From contig OX638348.1 of assembly GCA_951813085.1 (NCBI GenBank), forward strand, positions 3,915,627 to 3,979,626: a stretch of DNA of 64,000 nt, given 5' to 3'. Positions 17,508-24,575 of this stretch are shown here, in pieces. A program made the position numbers and the translations under genes. Position 1 is the first letter of the stretch; each line of letters starts with the position of its first letter. A model generated the notes under the pieces. It was given only the letters and a program-made list of their open reading frames with translations, searched no databases and had not been told where the DNA came from. The DNA comes from an uncultured Opitutaceae bacterium (GTDB taxonomy: Bacteria > Verrucomicrobiota > Verrucomicrobiia > Opitutales > Opitutaceae).

Positions 17508-18860
17508 TTACTTAGTAAGCTTCAGCAATTCCTTGATATTGGGCTTTCGAATGATCGCGATGATGGAGTCTCCCGATTGAAGCACATCCTCTCCGGTTGG
17601 CATTTTCGGATTGTAGTTGTTTTCGTGGCCCACGATGACGCAGCCCTCTGGCCAATCGACTTCCCAGATTTTCTTGCCGGCGACCTTCGATTTGGATCCG
17701 ATACCGATCTCGATTATGCAATTGGTCGCTTTGTTGCCCTCCTCGAGCTCGATGAACGCCTTCTTTCCAATATAGCGGAGTATCTCGTTGGCAGTTGCAA
17801 CTCGGGGGGAGACCGCCAGTTCGAGTCCTAGGGAAAAGCTTAGCTTGTCGAGCACTTCGATGTAGTCCGCTCGATTGATGGCGAGCATCGTGTGCTGGGC
17901 TCCGAGCTTGAAGGCTTGGAGGCAGGTCATGATATTGTTTTCGTCGTCCTTGGAGCAGGCGATGAAGAAGTCGGAGCTTCCGATTTCCTCTTCTTCCAGG
18001 ACGCGCAGCGAAGTTCCTTCTCCGTTGACGAAGGTTACATTTGGGAGTTTCTCTGCCAGGCCGCGGCAAATGGAGAGGTCTTTCTCGATAACGCGGATCT
18101 TGAAGCGTGGATTGCTCAGCAATCGGATTAGGGAAATCGAGATTTCGCTGCCACTTAGGAGGGTGATGCTGATTTTCTTTGATAGTTTTGAATCAGGATC
18201 GAACAGGGGCTTGGCTTCGAACAGCGAATCGGGATGGCCGAAAAGGGTGACTTGATCGCCCTCTTGCAGGGCAGAATTCGCGTTGGCAACCAAGCTTTCC
18301 TCGCCCCGCTTTATCAGTCCGATTCGCAAGTTTCCCGGGAGCTTCAGCTCGATCAGCGGGGTGCCGACGACTTTGGCGCCTTGCTGAATCTCAACCGATT
18401 GCACCTCGATCTTGCCGCGTCCGAAATCCTCCACGGCGACCCGTCCGGGATTGCGTATCCGCTTGGCGAGCTCGACTGCTGCCAAGGCTTCGGGATTCAC
18501 GAGATGGTCGATACCGAAGTGGCTTTGGTGATTGATGACCGAATTGTCTCTAAATGTGGTGTCGTGAACACGGGCGAACGTAGTACGTGCGCCCAGCGCT
18601 TTGGCGAGAGACGAGGAAACGAGATTCGTTTCGTCGCTGCTCGTCATGGCCAAGAAGAAATCGCACTTCTTGACCCCGGCCGAAAGCAGCGTACGGGCAG
18701 AGCTCCCATTTTCGTTAATTACACGCACATCCAATTGCTCATGAAGCATTTGCGCATGCTGAGGGTCGCGTTCGATGACGGTTACGTCGTGATCTGCGAG
18801 GCTGAGGGTCTCACTCAGGTGCGAGCCGACCTCGCCGGCGCCTACTATAACGATTCTCAT
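17508..18860 (-). CDS. trkA: Trk system regulatory protein TrkA (two RCK domains)
   Basis: The first nucleotide-binding fold is MRIVIVGAGEVGSHLSETLS; a second begins around residue 230 (KISITLLSGSEISISLIRLL). Each is followed by an RCK_C-like region. The 450-residue length equals that of the tandem TrkA proteins. It forms the cytosolic gating ring of TrkH and is co-transcribed with it. Positions 18861-18984 downstream hold no gene. Confidence 0.95.
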   Translation of the reverse strand: MRIVIVGAGEVGSHLSETLSLADHDVTVIERDPQHAQMLHEQLDVRVINENGSSARTLLSAGVKKCDFFLAMTSSDETNLVSSSLAKALGARTTFARVHDTTFRDNSVINHQSHFGIDHLVNPEALAAVELAKRIRNPGRVAVEDFGRGKIEVQSVEIQQGAKVVGTPLIELKLPGNLRIGLIKRGEESLVANANSALQEGDQVTLFGHPDSLFEAKPLFDPDSKLSKKISITLLSGSEISISLIRLLSNPRFKIRVIEKDLSICRGLAEKLPNVTFVNGEGTSLRVLEEEEIGSSDFFIACSKDDENNIMTCLQAFKLGAQHTMLAINRADYIEVLDKLSFSLGLELAVSPRVATANEILRYIGKKAFIELEEGNKATNCIIEIGIGSKSKVAGKKIWEVDWPEGCVIVGHENNYNPKMPTGEDVLQSGDSIIAIIRKPNIKELLKLTK

Positions 18861-18984
18861 TCCGGGCGGATTCTGAGGAATTACGGGTGGCTGTCCAGAG
18901 GAGATTGATCTGTCCGAATCTCAATGGCTCGGGCGGTTGCCAAGCGGAATTCCCCGCTCCAGCGATAGGACGGTTTCTTTCGGG

Positions 18985-20020
18985 CTAGATATCATCTGAC
19001 AGGCGTTTGCTGATCCCGGCAACGAGAACGCCGATGAGGAGGAGTCCGAAGAACATATGGATGACGTACAGGTAGATGGCGTAGGCGATTCCCCAGGGAT
19101 TCTTCCAGTTGGGTTGCCAGGCGGTTTCTTGACCTAGATCGAGCGCCGGAATGAGCGAGTCCAGGGCAAATACGAGCGGGTTGAAATTGGGGTATTCTTT
19201 CGGTGTTCCCCGCCAAGGATCTTGATCTTCATGAAGGTAGACTTCTTCGGATGCTGGAACGAAGGTGTCTAGTTTCCAGTAGAGAATCGCGGTGTTGATG
19301 CCGATGTTCAGGGCGAGGAGGGCGAGAAGCCTCCAAAGGGTTTTCTCGGGACGGTAGCCGTAGCCGGCGAACCACCACAGGCCATTAGAGATCGCGCGTC
19401 GGAGGCGGCGACGGGAGAGGGACAGTCGCTCTCCAAAGGTGAGTCCTGACTCCGCCAGTCGTGATCGGTGCTGCTCGGTCTCGACCTTGCTGGCTTCCTT
19501 CTCCATGGCCACCATGATCTCAAGCGCCTCTTCACCATAGCCTTTCTGGCGTATGCTCTGGGCTGCTTGGCGCCAAGGCTGGCGATAGAATCCGGGCCCG
19601 TTTCGCTTGAGGATCCCGATGGTGAGATCGGTGTCGAATACGTTGAGCGTTTGTCCTGGCTTTTGACGTTGGATGAAGGCGAACGCCTCAAAGGTAGTGC
19701 CCTCGAGGGAGATTCGGTTCTCTCTGGGCCATGACGCTGTATCGCGTCCGAATTGCAGGATGCGCATCCGCGAGTAGTCCAAGGCGATCCGCGTATTGTC
19801 GTCGCATCGCGATTCGGAGAGCACGAGTTTCTCGCCTATTTCGCAGTTAGTGCAGATGAGGCCATTCTCCATGTCACCGATGTCCTGGAATTCCGCTCCC
19901 CATAGATCGACGTCGCCTCCGATGCGGGCGTTGGTCTTTCTGATCTTTCGGTCGATACGGGAGTTGCAAAGCCGTAGCGAGCCGTCGATTTGAACGTCGA
20001 CTAGCGAACCCATTTCAAAT
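18985..20020 (-). pseudogene. C-terminal part of a beta-solenoid/membrane protein split by element 2
   Basis: The readable frame starts right at the transposon edge (FEMGSLVDVQIDGSL). It continues with short repeats of the type GSLRLCNSRIDRKI and GDVDLWGAEF, which suggest a right-handed beta-helix (pentapeptide-like). A helical region follows, then two or three membrane segments (LWRLLALLALNIGINTAILY and YVIHMFFGLLLIGVLVAGIS). The N-terminal part lies on the other side of the transposon at 23056-23697. The ATG at 20013 is inside the protein and not a natural start. Function is unknown. Confidence 0.8.
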
Positions 20021-20052
20021 GGGAATTATGTATTTAACTTGACAAAGCCCAG
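20013..20052. repeat. Left target-site duplication and terminal inverted repeat of element 2
   Basis: TTTCAAAT at 20013-20020 is repeated at 23056-23063. The inverted repeat starts at 20021 and includes TATGTATTTAACTTGACAAA, which recurs inverted at the other end. The first dozen bases resemble the end of element 1. Confidence 0.9.
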
Positions 20053-20053
20053 A

Positions 20054-20221
20054 TTATTTGACTTCTTTTAGTGTGGGTTTTCCACACTGGTCTATCCGCA
20101 AGACAAATCGCCTTTTCAGGTCTTTTGCACTAGGTACTGGCCGCTTATGATTTGGAAGCTGACCAGCGTTCAGTAGCATTTTGACTGCTTTATCTAGGTG
20201 CTTTTGTGTATGTTTAGTCAT
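20054..20221 (-). CDS. Small hypothetical protein of element 2 (55 aa)
   Basis: The ATG at 20221 overlaps the nuclease stop as ATGA, so coupled translation is likely. The peptide is basic and helical (MTKHTQKHLDKAVKMLLNAG, then PSAKDLKRRFVLRIDQ). I do not recognise a family. Its place after the nuclease mirrors the small ORF that ends element 1, although the two sequences are not obviously related. An RM-associated accessory protein is possible. Confidence 0.6.
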   Translation of the reverse strand: MTKHTQKHLDKAVKMLLNAGQLPNHKRPVPSAKDLKRRFVLRIDQCGKPTLKEVK

Positions 20222-20919
20222 AATTTTTGGTTTAAAGATCTCCGCCATTTGTCGAAATCAAACCATCCACATCCGATACAACCATCTTTGTCTTTTTTAC
20301 TGTTACCTTGCCATTTACCATCGCCTTCATAAAAAAATCTGATACCAAACGGTGTTCCCCGTTTGTCATGTTTAAAGCAGTTTTCGCAAGCACGACTTTT
20401 CAGTAAATTATGGCTAACGCTTCCGTTAGACTTCTTTAGCAATTGAAAATTTTCTCTAATGTCGTTATCCGACATGTTGCTGTACCGTATTTGTGCTTGT
20501 TTCGTTTCTTCATCCCACCGTAACATGGGAAGCTTATGGTCAAGGGTAAGTTGATTTATTGGCCGTTCCGTTCCCTCGATTACATCGCGATGGCCTAACA
20601 ATCCAGATGCCCGTCTGACAAAGCTAGGCGGCATGCTTGCACCCTGAACAGGTGATACGAACTGACCCGTCCATCTGTCCTGCCGTGTTGTCCTGTCGCA
20701 ATTTTCACAAAAATGATTCGCACGTTCGATTTCAATTCCAGGCCGAGAGCCTGTACCACGTTCCAAACCCTGAATACCTCCACCACCAGCTATTTGCGTG
20801 ATATTTAATTCTCTATATTCACATTCTCCACAATGCCACTGCTGATCCTTAAGAATTGAAAAAACACCATGTATCTTGGAGCCACTCATAAAAAGCTGTT
20901 CATAATCAGGTAGCTCCAT
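20218..20919 (-). CDS. Putative HNH-type type II restriction endonuclease
   Basis: The start ATG at 20919 (MELPDYEQLF) has AAAGGTG seven bases upstream and overlaps the methyltransferase stop by 14 bases. A longer frame to 20943 has no ribosome site. The 233-residue protein has cysteine pairs CGEC and CENC near residues 30 and 70, and later ACENCF and CIGCGW, which suggest zinc binding. The segment LTLDHKLPMLRWDEETKQ, followed by an N-rich helix (DNDIRENFQLLKKSNG), fits an HNH/beta-beta-alpha-metal nuclease. Pairing with a methyltransferase supports restriction. The specificity cannot be read from the sequence. Confidence 0.72.
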   Translation of the reverse strand: MELPDYEQLFMSGSKIHGVFSILKDQQWHCGECEYRELNITQIAGGGGIQGLERGTGSRPGIEIERANHFCENCDRTTRQDRWTGQFVSPVQGASMPPSFVRRASGLLGHRDVIEGTERPINQLTLDHKLPMLRWDEETKQAQIRYSNMSDNDIRENFQLLKKSNGSVSHNLLKSRACENCFKHDKRGTPFGIRFFYEGDGKWQGNSKKDKDGCIGCGWFDFDKWRRSLNQKL

Positions 20920-21922
20920 TAATTTCACCTTTGATTCTTGCACAACCAGACTGATAAATATCTTGATCTATTTCATATCCAATTGCATAGCGTTTCATTT
21001 GAACCCCAGCAATTAATGTACTACCGCTACCCGCAAAAGGATCATAAATAATCCCCCCTTCTGTACTGAACAATTCAACAAACCGCTTTAATAAGCCAAG
21101 TGGTTTTTGTGTTGGATGAATGCGACTCTGAGGTGATGGCGATTTATGTTTGAATACGTTATGAACAACACCTTGTCCATTAAAAGCAACACCTGAACGT
21201 TTGCCGACAACAACAGCTTCCCAGGCATTTACTGGCTTATGCCTTGAATTAAATGGTACAGGGTTTGTCTTTTGCCATACAAGCGTTCCTACAGCGACAA
21301 ATTTATGCTCTTTAAGGGATCGTTGATAAGCATCAATCTGTGCATGTCCACAGAAGCTGACAAACCATCCCCCTACCTTTGGAAGAACAATATTTAACCA
21401 CGAATGTGGTTGAATATTGGTATCCCAGTCGCCAAAATATCCTCGCGGCATAATAAAATCACGTCCATCAGAACGAAGACGACGAGGAATTTGTTTTTCA
21501 CACCCGTAAGATTCACTTATACCATACGGTGGATCTGTTAATAGTAATTCAATTTTACCATCATCGAATCGTTTAGCGGCATTTACTCCATCACCGTTTG
21601 AAAATTGGTAACTTGAACCATATATATATTTTCCATATTTGCGAGCAACATCTAAATCTTGCAATAATTCATTAATAGATTTAGAAATCATTTTAGGGTT
21701 ATCGGCCTTGATAATATTGCCGTTATTACTAATAGCTAATTTCCCTAAATAAGTTTCATGTCCATTTATATTTTTTGTTACAAGAGTTACAACCCATTCA
21801 TCATTTTTATACTTTGGTGGTTGATGCGAAAGATATCCGCGATGCTCTGAAAAGTTATCCATTAACCACTTATTAGCTAGAGCACGAATTTGTATAACTT
21901 TTTCTTTATTTTCAAAAATCAT
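20906..21922 (-). CDS. Beta-class DNA methyltransferase (N6-adenine or N4-cytosine), modification subunit
   Basis: Motif IV is LLTDPPYGISESYG near residue 132 and motif I is YDPFAGSGSTLIAGVQMKRY near residue 295. The order IV, target region, I defines the beta class, and HPTQKPLGLL precedes motif I as expected. About 100 N-terminal residues precede the catalytic part (KNINGHETYLGKLAIS), which is longer than usual. It protects DNA from the nuclease encoded next to it. It follows the transposase gene by 72 bases. Confidence 0.92.
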   Translation of the reverse strand: MIFENKEKVIQIRALANKWLMDNFSEHRGYLSHQPPKYKNDEWVVTLVTKNINGHETYLGKLAISNNGNIIKADNPKMISKSINELLQDLDVARKYGKYIYGSSYQFSNGDGVNAAKRFDDGKIELLLTDPPYGISESYGCEKQIPRRLRSDGRDFIMPRGYFGDWDTNIQPHSWLNIVLPKVGGWFVSFCGHAQIDAYQRSLKEHKFVAVGTLVWQKTNPVPFNSRHKPVNAWEAVVVGKRSGVAFNGQGVVHNVFKHKSPSPQSRIHPTQKPLGLLKRFVELFSTEGGIIYDPFAGSGSTLIAGVQMKRYAIGYEIDQDIYQSGCARIKGEINGAT

Positions 21923-21994
21923 GCGGTTATACTTTTATAAACTAATCTTTAACTTACTGTATTATTTGCTAAGGCATTTATGCTTAAAACCCTA

Positions 21995-22918
21995 TTAACC
22001 CGTCAATTCTCTATAGGTGAGTGTTTTTCCATCCATCTGACTAAACAAACTGTTTAGCCTGTCTTGTGTATCCCGCTCACAACACCCTTCATTCAACCGA
22101 AATGAAAACTCATCTACATAAGCCCGACAATGCTTTCTACTCCAGTTATGATAGATCCCGTTAAACCCGCGCTTTAATACCGCCCAGACGCTTTCTATGC
22201 CGTTTGTGTGGGCCATACCGTTGACAAACTCCTTGGCACTATGATTAACCGTATCATGCTGATAAGCCCTCTCAATACCGATATACCCCTTATGATCATC
22301 GGTAAATAACTGACTTCCAGTAGTGATATTTTCATGGATCGTAGTCTGTAGGGTGTGTTGATCGGTATTGCTTATCGGAACCGCCCGAACAGGACCACCG
22401 CGCGCTTTCATGCCTATGACTGCTTGTTTTCCAACCGCCCCACGTCCTGCCTTGAGCTTCTTGTTTTCATGCTTGTTGGCTTCTTTGCCACCAAGGTAGG
22501 TTTCATCAATCTCTATGTGGCCACTCAACGCCTGGAGGTCTTCGCCACAAACTAATCGTAAGCGATGCAACATGTACCAGGCCGTCCTTTGCTGTACCCC
22601 AATCTCTTTAGATAGTTGTAAAGAGGAAATACCTTTTCGTGAAGTCATGAGTGTGTAAGAAGCATAAATCCACTTGCGGGGATCTACTTTGCTACGTTCC
22701 ATCGGCGTATTAGTAAAAACATTGAAGTATCCACGACAATCCCCACACCAATAATCGCCTACTTTCTTCTGCACTGTGATCTTCCCATCACCGCCACATT
22801 TGACACATACTGGTTTATCACCCCAGCGTATTCTTTCAAAATATCGGATTGCATCCTCCTCGGTCTTATATAAGTCCATGATTTCATAGAGGTTTAACAC
22901 TTTTGCCTTTTTACCCAT
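21995..22918 (-). CDS. IS1595-family transposase (element 2)
   Basis: This 307-residue DDE enzyme has a complete zinc ribbon, CVKCGG followed by WCGDCRGYF. Catalytic blocks are IEIDETYLGGKEA, LFTDDHKGYIG and AHTNGIESVWAVLKR. AGRGAVGKQAVIGMKARGG between them is usual for the family. It differs strongly from the element 1 transposase but keeps the same domain order. No defect is visible, so the element may still move. Confidence 0.95.
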   Translation of the reverse strand: MGKKAKVLNLYEIMDLYKTEEDAIRYFERIRWGDKPVCVKCGGDGKITVQKKVGDYWCGDCRGYFNVFTNTPMERSKVDPRKWIYASYTLMTSRKGISSLQLSKEIGVQQRTAWYMLHRLRLVCGEDLQALSGHIEIDETYLGGKEANKHENKKLKAGRGAVGKQAVIGMKARGGPVRAVPISNTDQHTLQTTIHENITTGSQLFTDDHKGYIGIERAYQHDTVNHSAKEFVNGMAHTNGIESVWAVLKRGFNGIYHNWSRKHCRAYVDEFSFRLNEGCCERDTQDRLNSLFSQMDGKTLTYRELTG

Positions 22919-22966
22919 AACATCTCCCCCTACTTCCTTGTAAAATACTATATTATTAGTAAATAT

Positions 22967-22994
22967 ATTATCTGGTTTTTTAAGGTCTTGTCAA
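22967..22994 (-). promoter_or_regulatory. Sigma70-type promoter of the element 2 transposase
   Basis: On the minus strand TTGACA (22989-22994) and GATAAT (22967-22972) are separated by 16 bases. Transcription would run into the transposase, whose start at 22918 is preceded by GGGGGAGA. The -35 box copies the TTGTCAAGTT motif that also lies in the terminal repeat, so transposase binding to the end could affect transcription. Expression of the RM genes probably depends on this promoter too. Confidence 0.6.
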
Positions 22995-23032
22995 GTTTTA
23001 TACTGGAATTCATTGGGCTTTATCAGGGTTTT

Positions 23033-23063
23033 GTCAAGTTAAATACATAAGTCCATTTCAAAT
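23033..23063. repeat. Right terminal inverted repeat and target-site duplication of element 2
   Basis: TTTGTCAAGTTAAATACATA near 23030-23050 is the inverted copy of the left end. TTTCAAAT at 23056-23063 is the second target copy. A further TTGTCAAGTTTTATAC lies about 45 bases inside, a sub-terminal partial copy. Confidence 0.9.
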
Positions 23064-23697
23064 CGTGGATACGCCTCGCGTCGGACGGCTCTGGATTCCG
23101 ATTGAGCGGTATCGCCTGCATGCTGGGTCGCTTCCTCGACAGAGCCGGGTACGGTTAGGATCGCGTTCTTGAGATCCAGCGTTCCGCCAATCCGAGCAAT
23201 CGATAGATCGAGGACGTGACTGATTCGAGAGCTTCGCAATACGAGATCGCTATCTGAGCGAAATCCTCGGGCTAAGAAGGAATGCAACTGGGCTCCGACA
23301 GCTCAAGCTGACCGAATGCGCATTGATCGAAACAGACGGGAAACTCGGGAACTAGGTTGGGTAGTGAAACGGTTTTCTCGATTTTGAGCGAAGTCGCCTT
23401 TAATTCCGATACCAGCCGAATATTCGGGATGCGAATCGCGATTCGACCCTCGTCGCTCAGCGCCGCTTTCAGCAATTCAACGAGAAAAGAGCCTCTGCAG
23501 GATTGGAGTGGGCCTTTGGAATCGGATCGAGCGATTTGGTCGCTAAACGGAGCGTTCAGGGATTGGACGATAGCCTGTTCATCCAGTTCGAGCGTATCGA
23601 CTGATGCGAGGATGCGTTCTTCGAGGTTCATGAGCGGGTCTGTAGGGTATCTAGCGGGAGAGTCACCCGAACAAAGGGTGCTGATTAGCGGGAGCAT
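23056..23697 (-). pseudogene. N-terminal part of the beta-solenoid/membrane protein split by element 2, also frameshifted
   Basis: A likely start at 23697 (MLPLISTLCSGDSP) gives a short hydrophobic leader ending in cysteine; an open frame extends upstream to 23853. The protein runs to FGQLELSEPSC. A one-base loss near 23291-23298 then moves it to another frame, which restores LELSGAQLHSFLARGF-like repeats and GGTLDLKNAILTVPGS. The second frame ends at the transposon with YPRFEM and joins FEMGSLVDV at the far side. Both a frameshift and an insertion have hit this gene, so it was probably dispensable before the transposon arrived. Confidence 0.75.
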
Positions 23698-23902
23698 CGC
23701 AAGATTCAAGCAGGGCAGAATCGGGAATGGAGACGGTACGTTCGAGAAATCTCCCGAGTGAACGGCGCTCAATTTTGATCGATTTGACACCCAAATGTTA
23801 CAATTAGGGTATGACTGAACAGGTGGATTTGACTGTTCCTCCGATTGCGCCAATTGTCTGACGCTCTCGAATCCTCAAATTTAATCGAAGGCGCAAGTAC
23901 AT

Positions 23903-24316
23903 ATGAGCACAAAAATTACTTATATTGCGGGCATTGGCCCATCGACATCGAAAGCCCTCAGAGCTAAAGGCTTTCGTTCAGCGGAGAAGATCGCTGCGAG
24001 CGATGTAGCTTCTCTTAGCGCGGTCGCTGGATTTGGTCCTGTTCGCGCGAGGGCAACGATTGCCGCCGCGAAGAAGCTGGTTGCTCAAACTAAGAAAAAA
24101 CCGGCTAAGAAAGCTAAAGCGAAGCCGAAGAAAAAGATCTCCAAAGCGAAGCCGAAGAAAAAGGCTAAAGCGAAAAAGAAGGCTAAGGGAAAATCCGTAA
24201 AGTCTACCAAAAAGCCGTCTAAAAAGAAGGCTGTGAAGAAGGCTAAGTCCAAGAAAAAGTCGAAAAAATCGGCTAAGAAAAAGGGCAAAAGAAGTAGCGC
24301 TTCTGAAGCGTACTGA
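23903..24316 (+). CDS. Helix-hairpin-helix protein with histone H1-like lysine/alanine tail
   Basis: Residues 1-60 form an HhH_5-like DNA-binding module: TYIAGIGPSTSKALRAKGF and SLSAVAGFGPVRARATIAAA. Residues 62-137 are almost entirely K, A, S and P in AKKAKAKPKKK-like repeats, as in bacterial H1-like proteins and eukaryotic H1 tails. I infer a nucleoid-associated protein that binds DNA without strong sequence preference. The tail codons are mostly AAG/AAA/GCT and form an imperfect DNA repeat. Positions 24317-24575 hold no gene I can support. Confidence 0.8.
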   Translation: MSTKITYIAGIGPSTSKALRAKGFRSAEKIAASDVASLSAVAGFGPVRARATIAAAKKLVAQTKKKPAKKAKAKPKKKISKAKPKKKAKAKKKAKGKSVKSTKKPSKKKAVKKAKSKKKSKKSAKKKGKRSSASEAY

Positions 24317-24575
24317 GTTGTAGCGACTTTGAAGGAGTACCTTGCATTTAAATTTTCGACGGTCCCCAATGGGGAATGAGCCCCAGGAACCAAATTGGCC
24401 CCTTTGCGTTGCTTGGATCTGAGAAAGCGCCATTTGATCAATCTTCTTTGCAGATGGTACAAGTCATCGAAAGATTTCGCGTTTGGTAACAAGAGGATGC
24501 ATTTGATTAGACGTTAATCGATCAGCTTGAACGGCTAGCCCCCCACAGAGATATATACCCCGCGAAATCGTTACG

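Larger units (their letters stand above)
20021..23055. mobile_element. IS1595-family transposon carrying a type II RM system (element 2)
   Basis: The 3,035-bp unit is bounded by inverted repeats: GGGAATTATGTATTTAACTT inward from 20021 and TGGACTTATGTATTTAACTT inward from 23055. These match at 27 of the first 30 positions. Direct 8-bp copies TTTCAAAT lie at 20013-20020 and 23056-23063. Inside, on the minus strand, are the transposase, a DNA methyltransferase, an HNH-type nuclease and a 55-codon ORF, the last three overlapping one another. All frames are intact. The DNA is clearly more AT-rich than the host genes, which points to recent arrival from another lineage. Confidence 0.94.

Noticed and set aside
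24085-24300. Lysine-codon repeat as a tandem DNA repeat or CRISPR
   Set aside because: The units are irregular and explained by the K/A-rich protein tail; no CRISPR array or cas gene is present in the window.
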